Of a stretch of 64,000 bases of DNA, positions 48,210-58,400 are shown in pieces. Position 1 is the first letter of the stretch. Each line of letters starts with the position of its first letter. This DNA comes from Botryotinia globosa (lineage: Eukaryota > Ascomycota > Leotiomycetes > Helotiales > Sclerotiniaceae): the NCBI GenBank assembly GCA_014898425.1, contig RCSZ01000007.1:2513854-2577853 (forward strand), written 5' to 3'. Both the position numbers and the translations under genes were made by a program. The notes beneath the pieces were generated by a model, which was given only the letters and a program-made list of their open reading frames with translations, searched no databases and was not told the DNA's origin.

Positions 48210-48548
48210 TCACGAATGTCTTGCAAAACCAAGTCGAGGACCTCTATCATCGAAAACAACATATTGCGTTTTAAAAAAGACGTGCTCAAATCTAGACACC
48301 TTGGCGTTCATATTACTTTGGATTCCACCCAGGCATTGACAAGATCCTGGTGCAATGGGATCGAGTTTGAGTAAGTCGTCAATAATCTCAGCCTTATAAT
48401 TCTTGATAATAGACGTAAAAGATGGTAGAAATGAAGAGCAAGGGATGGTCCATTCACCTAATTAGGCATTATATTCTGCTCCGATGACTTGTTGGTAATA
48501 TGCCCGCACAATGTTATCCGGAAGAAAGATCAATGATGCTCCTGTGTC
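48210..48548 (-). pseudogene. C-terminal fragment of a pepsin-like aspartic protease
   Basis: 113 codons of the second lobe of a family A1 protease. DTGASLIFLPDNIVRAYYQQ carries the second catalytic Asp; then come EWTIPCSSFLPSF, a PGSCQCLGGIQSN disulphide region, VFFKTQYVVFDDRGPRLGFA, and a genuine stop. One nonsense codon (TAA) lies about 30 codons in. The N-terminal lobe, including the first catalytic Asp and the signal peptide, is missing, because the gene is cut at 48549 where an AT-rich island starts. It is a dead fragment, convergent with the UstYa relic. Confidence 0.85.
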
Positions 48549-51300
48549 TATATATAGTAATCAGTCTGCTAATATAGCACATAAATACTATTGATATTAG
48601 AGGTTATATATTATTATAATAACAGTGGAAGATCTAGTCAGCTTAGACTTAAGAACGAATCGAATATATATAATAAGAATTAAATTGAAGTTAATTTATA
48701 AAGGCTAGGTTGAATTGAGATGAAATTGCTTTTTTTTTCTAGATTTTCTTTAAAGAATATCCTAAGTTTATAAAGTTTATAATGAAATTCTAGTATATCC
48801 TATACTTATAAATAAGATCGATTTAATTTTAATTTTATAGATTCATTATTAGGATATATATATAGTAATAAGCTATCAGGACTTCAATCCCTAATACTAT
48901 ACCTTTTATAAATCAGATTATATGCGTAGCGTAGTAATAAAGCTGACGACTTCTATTGGTTTCTATGCACGTGACATTCATTTTATAAAAAAAAAAAAAA
49001 GTATAATCATTCAAATTCAATCAATTTAACAATGGTTTTCTATACACTTTCATTTGATTTCATTTCATTGCATTTTATTATAAATCAATTTGATAAGAGA
49101 TATTATTATATAACTATATAATAATATATATATATAAATATTCTCTATAATTATTAGCCTTTTCGAAACGCAAAGAATAAAAAAGGGGCTCTATTAGGAT
49201 ATATATATAATAACAAGTTATTAGGACTTTAATTTCTAATATTATGTCTTTTATAGATTACTCGTGCGGTTAGAAAGTATGCAACTCCGGAGCTATGAAA
49301 ACCAGGTTAGTCCTCTTGTAGTTTATCATCTTGTGGTATGTACATCTAGCGTCGGAGTTGTATACTTTCTGGCCGCACGAGTAGATTGTAAGAATTCTAA
49401 AACCTTCTTACTATACATTTAAGCGAGCTCTTTCCAGCTATCCCATTTTCAATATCTTATTATAAATATTTGATAAAAAATCTGAAAATCATTATTTTTT
49501 AAATTAAATTAAAAATGTTAATTTAATTTTATAATAATAATAATATATATCAATTTTATTAAAATTGAAGTATTCCTTATTGTATTAGAATAATTCAAGT
49601 ATATAATAATAGGAAATCCTAAGAATAGATTGAAAGTTTTTTAAGTATTCTTTGAAATATAATTAAAGATATTTTTAAATCGAATTCAAATTAGATTATA
49701 TAAAAGAAAGATTTATAAATCTTTTATAATAATAATTAAAAAGATTTGATAAATTATAAAATAATTAAGTAAAAATTAGAGTAAAAGAAGGATAACTTTT
49801 AGATAGATTAGAAATACACTAAAGGTAATAGTTTTGATATATACAATTTATTAGGAATTATATTCTAAGTTTTTTATATCAAAAGAGTAAGTAAAAAAGA
49901 AGTTATATTCTGTTAGATTTTACTAATCATAGCATGGATATTAATAATATTATTATTATTAAGTTAAAGAAAGAGGATTAAAAGAGAACTATATAATTAA
50001 ACAAAAATTCTTTTGAATTAAAAAAGATTGAGAGGATTTGGGTAATATATAAATTTAATGAAAAGAGATATTTTATATAAATTAAATTTGTATATTGTTT
50101 AGAAAGAGTTTTAGTGATAATATAAGATATAATTAATTAAAATTATAAATTCCTATTAGCTTTTTTATAAAGAGAATTAAAAGCTAGAGATATTATTAAT
50201 TTAGTATATTATAATTAAATTCTTGAATCTATTATCTTTTTATTATTTAATGAATTAAAGCTCTCTTTTATTTTTATAAAAGATAGATTGAAAATTTGTT
50301 TTGATTATATTAAATTGGTTTAATTAGAGTATAGTATATAAAGCTTCAATTGATCTTCTTTTTTATTAGATTTTAATTTAATTAAGAAAATATAGAGATA
50401 AATAAAAAAAAGAAATAAAAGAGTTTTCATTTATTTTTATTTTTATTAAAAAATTAAAATATAAATTAAAAATACTCTAAGAGAAGATCGATTCTATTGA
50501 ATTTAGAATATATATAAAAAGATTGACTTATAAATTGAAAGATATAATTAAAGTATAAGGATTAGTTATTATTTATTAATATACATTCAGATTTTTATTA
50601 ATAAATAATATAATATTCAATATTTATTAAATTTATTAAAAAATAAATGGAAAATGAATAGTGTGCTGTGAGTAAGTTCGATAACTCTTATGTATAGAAT
50701 AATAGTAAAGCTTACGACTTCTATTAGTTCTCATGCACGTGATAAAAAGTTTAATCAATTATATATATATTCTTTATCCTACCCCCTTATAAAACCATAC
50801 TCAATATCATCAAACTAAATTTTAACTAATTCGAATTATTCTGAATTTAGATTTTCAAAATATATTGAATTCGAAGTTTTATAACAATAACGAATTCTTT
50901 ATTTATAAATTTTAAATACATATAGAGATATTTATTAATATATTAATCAAATTAATAAAAGGAAAAAAGATATATTTAAATTTAAGCCTTAAATCTAAAA
51001 TATATTAAATAATCTCTATATTAGCTTTAATTTATTTAATTATTCCTTATTTTTAATTATTTATGAATTTTAGTTATATTAATTTACTTTAAAATATTAA
51101 AAAACTATAGTTTTGATTGAAATCTAATTAGAAACAGATTTAGAGATTTAAATGATTATATAATAGATATATTAATTCAAATAGTTATATATCGGTTCTA
51201 AAAACCCCTCATTTTCTATATAGTATACTTTATTTATTAATAATGAGTATATTATTAATATTGTAATATATATATAGAAAATCTGTATGGGAATTCATAA
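48549..51300. repeat. AT-rich RIP-decayed island
   Basis: About 2.7 kb of very AT-rich DNA without coding frames. A segment of about 70 bp at 48843-48910 recurs at 49190-49258, and another of about 55 bp ending in GCACGTGAY recurs at 48918-48975 and 50690-50743, differing mostly by transitions. These direct repeats suggest decayed LTR or tandem element ends, but no polymerase domain could be read. Confidence 0.6.
49261..49381. mobile_element. 121-bp foldback MITE with TA target duplication
   Basis: Almost the whole element is an inverted repeat. The left arm is CTCGTGCGGTTAGAAAGTAT and the right arm is the inverse of CTCGTGCGGCCAGAAAGTAT, separated by a short loop and flanked by TA (49259-49260 and 49382-49383). 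It sits inside one copy of the 70 bp AT-rich direct repeat, so it arrived later, and unlike its surroundings it has kept normal GC. Confidence 0.88.
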
Positions 51301-51301
51301 T

Positions 51302-51690
51302 GAATTTCTTTTCGTCTCGAATATTGATTCTGTCATTATAGGGAAAGAAATAGATATAAACTATAATTATTAAGCAGTATCAAATGATAAGACTCAGCCC
51401 TATGACATAGGTATGACAGCTTGACATATTCTCTCGTGAATACATTGATCGACCAACAATACTTTCAAGGCTGAGATTCGTTGAACTGTTGCTTTGAGAA
51501 TTAATACTTGTATTCTTAATGATATAAATATCAATACAGAAGAGATTTGTTGAAAATTCGACCTTGATCTGCCCTTGCAAAGAGCTATACTACCTGGGTA
51601 CCTCTAATTTATCTTGCTCACATGGATTACTTTATTTACTTTGATCGGATTGATGTTAAGATCGAAACCTAGTATGTTTTTTGTAGCCCT
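51302..51690. other. Short island of normal composition
   Basis: About 380 bp of mixed composition between two A/T tracts. A minus-strand 66-codon frame here is not recognised. Confidence 0.35.
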
Positions 51691-51701
51691 TTCATTTAGA
51701 A

Positions 51702-51743
51702 AATAAAAATAAAAATAAAAATAAAAATAAAAATAAAAATAAA

Positions 51744-51803
<60 letters not shown>

Positions 51804-51831
51804 TAAAAATAAAAATAAAAATAAAAATAAA

Positions 51832-51862
<31 letters not shown>

Positions 51863-51896
51863 TAAAAATAAAAATAAAAATAAAAATAAAAATAAA

Positions 51897-51927
<31 letters not shown>

Positions 51928-51955
51928 TAAAAATAAAAATAAAAATAAAAATAAA

Positions 51956-51986
<31 letters not shown>

Positions 51987-52018
51987 TAAAAATAAAATAA
52001 AAATAAAAATAAAATAAA

Positions 52019-52049
<31 letters not shown>

Positions 52050-52125
52050 TAAAAATAAAAATAAAAATAAAAATAAAATAAAAATAAAAATAAAAACAAA
52101 AACAAAAACAAAAACAAAGTAAAAA
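51702..52125. repeat. (AAAAAT)n array, about 420 bp
   Basis: Nearly uninterrupted AAAAAT hexamers with occasional AAAAT pentamers, ending in a few AAAAAC units. The minus-strand Phe/Tyr/Leu frame across it is an artefact. Confidence 0.97.
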
Positions 52126-52250
52126 ACAAAGTAAAGTCTGAAAGATAGTATGAAAGACTAGCTTGCTTAATGAATATTTATAGTTCTAATACAAAATATT
52201 ATTTACTAATCGTATTATGTCCTATATATTACGGGCTTGTAGGATAGATA

Positions 52251-52605
52251 TAGTAGAACTTGATTATATCGGAATAAAATATTTGATTAATCAAATCCGA
52301 TATAAATAAGATTCCGGTATAAAAAATAATGGTTCAAGTGTTTCTATTAAAATTTATATTCGATTTTCATTTCAAATCCTAATATTTTCGAAAATTTATT
52401 ATGTGATTAAGCTTATTAATATCAAAAAAGTTTATTAAGCTAAATTTATCATCAAAATTTATACCAGGTTCTTGAAAAATCAGTCCGGTATTTCGGTTTT
52501 GTTTAAAAATCCGATATTGCTATATAAAAAGTGGTCAAATCAGGAAATTTTTCCGATATATCCAAGATTCCGGTAAATCCCAGTCCGGTATAGCCAAGTT
52601 CTACA
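52251..52605. mobile_element. Pogo-like MITE, copy 1
   Basis: The right end is the inverse of GTAGAACTTGGCTATACCGG and the left end is GTAGAACTTGATTATATCGG with C-to-T changes. No coding capacity. It abuts copy 2 directly, sharing the junction CTACAGTAG. Confidence 0.85.
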
Positions 52606-52967
52606 GTAGAACTTGGTTATACCGGAATGAAATATTTGACTAATCAAATCCGGTATAAAAAGGATTCCGGTATAAATATAATGGCTCAAGCTTTCTAACC
52701 AAAATTTATATCCGATTTCAGTTCCAAACCCCGATATTTTCAAAAAAAAGCATGTGACTAAAGCGAATTATGCTTATTAATCAAAAAAAAGCTTATTCAG
52801 CCAAATCTACTACCAAAATTTATACCGGATTCTTGAAAAATCAGTCCGATATTCCGGTTTTGCCTAAAAATCCGGTATTGCTATATAAAAAGTGGTCAAA
52901 TCAGGAAATTTTTCCGGTATATCCAAGATTCCGGTAAATCCCAGTCCGGTATAGCCAAGTTCTACTG
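52605..52967. mobile_element. Pogo-like MITE, copy 2
   Basis: The ends are CAGTAGAACTTGGTTATACC and the inverse of CAGTAGAACTTGGCTATACC, in the style of pogo/Tigger and fungal Fot-type TIRs (CAGTARAAC), with a TA at the right flank. About 85 percent identical to copy 1 along its length and less affected by C-to-T changes. Confidence 0.88.
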
Positions 52968-53193
52968 TACTGTATTCGAAATACAGACCGATAAGATCGG
53001 CCCACCACCTCGGACCCTATGCCCCATTCCGAAGCCGAAAGATCTTATCAATGGATCCACTCTGATCATAAAAAAATTCAAAAAAGGAAACTGAATTGAT
53101 ATTCCAAAACTTCACTTAATTAACCTTTTACAGAGTTATTTTCGCAATTCTCCTTCCTTAGGGAGAACTTTAAAAAAAGAAAAAGACAAAGTA

Positions 53194-53265
53194 TAGCAAG
53201 TCCCAGTTTCGATCTGGGGACCTCCGGGTTATGAGCCCGGCGCGCTTCCACTGCGCCAACTTGCT
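53194..53265 (-). tRNA. Initiator tRNA-Met (CAT)
   Basis: 72 nt without intron. The acceptor stem AGCAAGT/ACTTGCT has the A1:T72 pair typical of eukaryotic initiators. The anticodon stem CCGGG/CCCGG has the three consecutive G:C pairs below the CAT loop. The T loop is ATCGAAA with A54 instead of T54. Discriminator A. These features separate it from elongator tRNA-Met. Confidence 0.92.
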
Positions 53266-53269
53266 TGTT

Positions 53270-53715
53270 GTTTGATGAAGAAGCTGCAAATTCCAAAATC
53301 CATATTCAATCAACTGATGCCGACTTATCATAAAAGTAATGGTCATAAATCTGGGAGGATCAGAAAATTTGTCGTTGGGGGTTAGGTAGGAAGGAGGGTC
53401 ACCATTCGGTATGATTTCGGCATGAATTTTAGGTTTTCGCGATTTGGTAACATTGATGACAAACATATATCAGAGATGTACTGAGACTAATTTTTCTACG
53501 TCTTTCCCTATGATAGTAGAATTCATGAATAATAAAAGAATTATTTTATTACCTATGATAAAATTATAGGGTTTCAATTATATAATGAAAAAATGATTTT
53601 TAATAAATTTATAAATTTATTTAAAAATCTATACTATACAAAGCTTATTCTAATTAATAAAATCTTGATTAAAAAAATTGAATTTGAAAAGCTATTAAAT
53701 TTTAATAATCTAAAG
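53270..53715. other. No gene; becomes AT-rich from about 53520
   Basis: A minus-strand open frame overlaps the tRNA and is not credible. Nothing else is recognised. Confidence 0.5.
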
Positions 53716-53720
53716 CAGTA

Positions 53721-53845
53721 AGTCGACCACCCTACTTTCGGGCCACTTCTCTTTTGGGCCACCTTTTTTATATAAAAAATTACTTTTTTGGCTTATTAAT
53801 ATCTCTATCAATATTAGATATAATTTAATAAAAATTTATTGTTAG
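53721..53845. mobile_element. Solo end of the AGTCRACCACCC family
   Basis: AGTCGACCACCCTACTTTCG preceded by TA, followed by the doubled GGGCCAC block, the ATTACTTTTTT stretch and TATCTCTATCAATATT, in the same order as the left end of the 5453-6251 element. No opposite end nearby. It butts against the 3' side of the dioxygenase relic. Confidence 0.8.
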
Positions 53846-53847
53846 CT

Positions 53848-54645
53848 CTAATTGTGCTATAAAGCCAAGTCAAAGGAAAAGCAAGACAAGTGTGAACATG
53901 ATGCATACCTCACCCAGCAAGACTATATCATCAGCATTGAGAGTTAACTCTTGCATGTTGATTGAATATGGTGAGACAGCTTCCACCTGCGTGATCAATG
54001 ATTGATCAAAAAATAGTTGACCGATATGAGTGACATTGCCACCGTTATATGTTCCATTCGGTAAGATACTACCACCCACCTGTGCAACAACATGAATGTG
54101 ATTTGTTCGGCCAGTGTAATTACCGAGGAGAAGAGTGGTGAATTGAACAACGCCTTCATCGTCAGTAGGTTGGAGGCCGCGAAGGAAGGTCTTGTCGATG
54201 TTCGTGGTGTCTGCCGAGTTTCCATTTCCGTCTCCACCAGGAACACCACTATAGACGCCAGTAGAGTTTGCATTCCAGATATCCCAATATAGGTCGGAAA
54301 TACCAGTGCAGGTGCTGATGTCAAGGAATTCAGCGTCAACCACCACTGGCACATCCTCCTCACTCTCGCGGAGGTCGCTACGGATATATTCACCAGAAAC
54401 ATCTGAAATAACACCAGATTAGCCATGATTATCTCACACGGTGACTTTTGTATGACTTACAGGAAGGTCCAACCTCCCCTTCTGCTTGAAGCACACAAGA
54501 AGAGTTGCTGAAGATAATTGCTTCCACATCAGCAGTACTTTGGGTGACATCAAGTGAAGACAGATGTGAAGTGGGCAGAGGACTTGTATCACGATCCTTC
54601 AAATGAGGAAATCTACCCCTTGTGACATCAAACCCCCACCCCTTA
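53848..54645 (-). pseudogene. Truncated extracellular intradiol ring-cleavage dioxygenase
   Basis: Fe(III) enzyme family cleaving catechol-type aromatics; this subgroup is normally secreted. Exon pieces: upstream to 54461, and 54402-53909, separated by a 58 nt canonical intron that rebuilds GPSYVSGEYIRSDLRE. Then come FLDISTCTGISDLYWDIWNA, NSTGVYSGVP, NIDKTFLRGLQPTDDEGVVQ, and YTGRTNHIHVVAQV with the two iron-ligand His of HIHV. The C-terminal exon after NADDIVLLGE is missing: a GTATGC donor and a CAG/TAG acceptor are still present, but the next exon is replaced after about ten bases by the element end at 53845. On the 5' side the frame runs out near 54645, before the signal peptide. It is a fragment with an otherwise intact core. 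Confidence 0.78.
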
Positions 54646-54649
54646 CACC

Positions 54650-56237
54650 CCCTTTTCTTTTCAAGACTTTATGATTGTTCTAATTCGTGTCATATAATCA
54701 TTTCCATGCCTCCAATCTACCATATTATCCACGAGCTGAAGCTCATGTTGTTGTACAGCCCGTAGGAAAAGGAGAGGGGGTGTAGACGTAAAGGGAAAAT
54801 CCCTTGTGACTTCCCATTTAAAGTCTTTCGCTTATCTCAATTCATTTCATTCAATCACTCCCTTAGCCCCGGATGTTCATATGATCTTCCCATATAAACA
54901 CACAACGCAAACGAAAACTTCAGGTAAAACCTCGACAAGATCACTTTTTCGCTGGCTCTGAAAACCTAACCCCCTTTCCTCCTTTCCTCCTTCCGCTCTC
55001 ATTTCAATCCTTACTTTTCTAATTTGTTCTGCTTTGTTTCCTGTAGTTATTGAAATCTGGTCTTGAGATTGCCCATAACAACAGAGTTGTCGTGATCGAA
55101 GGAATAAAAACATCAGCTACTCTTATCCAACTCCCCAAGCTGAATTTCAAAGGTATTGTGCCGGAAGTCGTCCGTTCATCTTAGAAATCTCTACATACTC
55201 CTGGTCCGCTCCATGTCTTTTCTCTTTGTGGTTTTGAGATATCAATGCTTCTTTCACAATGCTTCCTTCACTTCCGATATCAGCAAATGTATTTGTGGTG
55301 AACTGGTCCGTATTCTCCTGCATCTTCTCACACTTTACTTAACTGCCAGCAAGATTACAGTGGCAGTTCAGAGATGAATTAAAGGCCAAGAGGAGGAAAA
55401 AGGCCAATTTCTAGTGTAATGTTGTACTTGATCTATGAGGGAAAGTGCTAATCTCAAATCTTTCGTAGTATTGCTATCTTAGCTGTGAACATAATGAAAA
55501 TTGCAGTTATCGGTGCACACAACATCTTCAGCAATATTTCTTCGGCCCTGGTCCGAGTATCCTTCGGCGAGATATCGGGAGTCCTTGCTGTACAAATAGT
55601 TTGTTATATCCTTATTTCCATATATGATATTCTCAGATGACCCATTAGTCAAAAAGATCCCACTTAAGGAATACAATTCCCACCTCAGTTGTTGTTCTTT
55701 CTAGAATGAAAGTTAATAGCATGAACGTACTTACAATATGTGGATTTATCATCTATGAATGAAATACAGAGTACAGTATTCCAATACAAGCAATGCACTG
55801 AATTCCCATCGGCACGAAAGAGTTACAGAAAACGTTGTGTGGGGTCACATAGAATGTGTTCTTGATATTTGTGGTCAATGCTTAAGTCTAAGCTCAAGTT
55901 AACCAAAAGTTACCTGATTCTTGTCCTGGTTAAAATCTCGGCGGGAGGCTTGGCTTGATTCCAATTGGATCTGCCCCACACGACGTGGCCACAACCACTG
56001 ACGTGGTGCACGCTGATGTAATTGCACATCCACATAGCCACAGACAACTATCCTATCACGCTTGCCCTGAGAAATGACCACATTAACTTCCCCTCTACTA
56101 TATAATGACCCAATATCTTGGATCTCGTGGAGAAGGAGTTGATCCCATAACCGCAACGAGCTTCCAGATTCAATCACCACCTCAAACTTGTTCTCGCAAG
56201 CTCAAGTTGGTAGAACGATAAGCACCCTTGCGCCAAA
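54650..56237. other. No supported gene
   Basis: Short frames (for example 55113-54877 minus and 55156-55377 plus) without domains. C-rich patches near 54630-54660 and CT-rich sequence at 54960-55000 are promoter-like but have no matching gene. Confidence 0.45.
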
Positions 56238-57888
56238 ATGTCCGCACTCATCGAAAAATTGACGACTGAAGGCGGTGGAGAGTCTGCCGGTATGTCGAAA
56301 GTGGCTCTAAATCATACTAGTTATTGAATTGCTGGAGTATTAAACAGATAAGAACTGACTCACTATTTAATTGAATAGGCTTCCTGAACGATATCGTGGC
56401 ACAGCTATGGCCCAACATCGAGGTTGCCGGCAGCAAAATGGTTAAGGAAATCGTCGAGCCTATGTTCAAGACCATGCTCCCTGGTCCGCTGGCGACTTTA
56501 CACTTCACCAAGATCGAGCTTGGCTCCACACCAATCAAGTTTTCCGATGTCAAGGTTACAAAGACTGCTCATGATGGTATCAAGCTTGACTTGAATGTGG
56601 ATTGGGATGGCCAGTGTGATATTGAACTGGATGGAAACATGATGCCTAAAGTTGTACGTTATAACAAGCCACCGACATAAATTCACAGCATAGCTTATCG
56701 TTCAACAGGGAGTTAAAGAAGTTATACTAAACGGCAGACTCTCCATTCTGCTATGTCCTCTTACGAATATCATCCCATTGGTAAGTGGCGCATTATAACA
56801 CACCAAAGCCAAACAATCCAGCTTTTCGATGCTAAATCTCCCCCTAGATCGGTGCCACCCAAATCTCCTTCATAAATCCGCCGGACCTCAAACTAAACTT
56901 CACCGGCGCAGCTAACATCGCCGACTTGTCCCTTATCGATGACGCTGTTCGTAAGGTGCTGATTGGTATCATTAACAGTGTGGTCGTTCTGCCAAACCGT
57001 ATCTTTGTTAAACTTGACGCAAATAACGATTATTTTAAAACGTACCATCAGCCATTAGGTATCGTTCGGATCACTGCAGAAAAAGCATGGGGTTTTGCTG
57101 AGGAGTCTCAGTCCAAGACCAAGAAGCTGTTTTCTAAGTTGACAAGGGCGAGTCCGGATTGCTATGCTGAGATCGAAGTTGGTGCTGAAGAAGCATGGAG
57201 GACGGCGACTAAGAACAATACTACAACTCCAGTGTGGGGCGAGACGCATGATTTCGTTGTATCAGATTTTAATCAACGCATTAAAGTTGTCGTGTCAGAT
57301 CATGACTTGAATTCTGACGATGAGGTTGGTGTAGCCGCCACCACCATCAAGGAGATCCTTCTGGCTGGCGGTAAGCAAGAGCTCGAAATGTTGCATAAGG
57401 GCTCCGAGAGCGATAGCAAAGTTGCGCTCTCATGTGAATTCTTCCAGTTTACTGCCGAAGATAGCAGTAGTTTCTCGGCGTCTAGTCATAGTGGCGATGG
57501 TCTCATGTGCGGAATTCTTAATGTACTTGTCGCAGGAGCTTTCGGCATCAAAGGCCAGCGAGAAACTTTGAAGCCGAGTGTAGTTGTGACTTGGGGCAAC
57601 AAACACCGTTTCCAGACGGCTATACAAACAGATGCGCCCGGTACAGATATCAACAATCCGACCTTTGATCAAAACTTTCGTATTCCAGTCACCTCTGCAG
57701 ATATAACAGCTGGAAATTTGCGGATTGTATGTATGAATGAACAGACAGAGATTGGCGCTGTCGAGATACCATTTGAAGATTTACAGAAGGCGCCCGATAT
57801 GACACTCCAGGACAACTTTAATGTTGGTGATGGAGTGAGAGTGAGGGCTAGTATCTCGTTGAGGGGAGTACAGACCGCATCTATGTAG
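56238..57888 (+). CDS. SMP-domain and double-C2 lipid-transfer-like protein (tricalbin/E-Syt related)
   Basis: Exons 56238-56289, 56379-56653, 56709-56780 and 56848-57888, all with GT/AG introns (89, 55 and 67 nt), give 479 residues. Residues about 18-200 resemble the SMP module of tricalbins and extended synaptotagmins: FLNDIVAQLWPNIEVAGSKM, PGPLATLHFTKIELGSTPIK, VDWDGQCDIELDG, ISFINPPDLKLNFTGAANI and LPNRIFVKL. Two C2 domains follow, about 203-330 (GIVRITAEKAWGF..., TPVWGETHDFVVSDF, KVVVSDHDLNSDDEVG) and 345-470 (GILNVLVAGAFGI, NPTFDQNFRIPV). There is no N-terminal membrane hairpin, so unlike yeast tricalbins it would be peripheral. A role in lipid transfer or membrane contact is inferred from the family. 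It is the last intact gene before the telomere. Filamentous fungi have several such paralogues, and this one may be accessory. Confidence 0.85.
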
Positions 57889-57889
57889 G

Positions 57890-58400
57890 GACCATCATTA
57901 ATCTAGTGTTAGAAGTAGTCTGAACTTGATTGCTATAAAACACTTATGAATAATCCATTGAATAGTCAAATTATACATCTTTAACGTTTTTCCAGCCCAT
58001 ATTAAGCTTAAATGATACATGTTGGTTCGAGAAGGATACGGAAGACGTAGCACACACGTATTGTAGGTCCTGTATGTCTAATTGTATTCTATCTAAAAAG
58101 CTAGTTAAATAGAAAAGTAGTAGGCCTTGTATAGGCACTACTAAAAGAGCTAGTTTCTTTTACATTCGCTTAATCTCTTTAATACAGTTGTCTTTGTATT
58201 GAAGTCATTTCTTTGAAGTGAATTCCCTTTGTTTATATAATAAATCCTAAGTATTATTCTAAGCATTAATTAGTAGTTAGTACCGGTCGTGACTACAACC
58301 CTAAAACTCTACTAACTGATATTACTAGTTTTACTAGGATTACAAAATATTTAGGATTTTTAGGGTTAAATATATATATATTTGAAATCTAACTATTATT
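57890..58400. other. Transition to the subtelomere
   Basis: AT content rises. The words CTATTATTCCAAGGATTTT and GTCAGCACTA, which open each large subtelomeric unit, first appear at about 58390-58430; a degenerate earlier version (ACTACAACCCTAAAAC) is seen near 58290. Confidence 0.5.

Noticed and set aside
49261..49381. Hairpin read as an RNA gene or terminator
   Set aside because: TA-flanked with conserved inverted ends and no promoter; a MITE explains it better.
51692..52129. 145-codon Phe/Tyr/Leu-rich minus-strand frame
   Set aside because: It is only the translation of the AAAAAT array.
52984..53060. GC-rich patch next to the pogo-like MITEs as a 5S rRNA or tRNA
   Set aside because: No box A/B or 5S consensus and no cloverleaf could be drawn.
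53170..53466. 98-codon minus-strand protein
   Set aside because: Overlaps the initiator tRNA-Met and reads through it; no domain.
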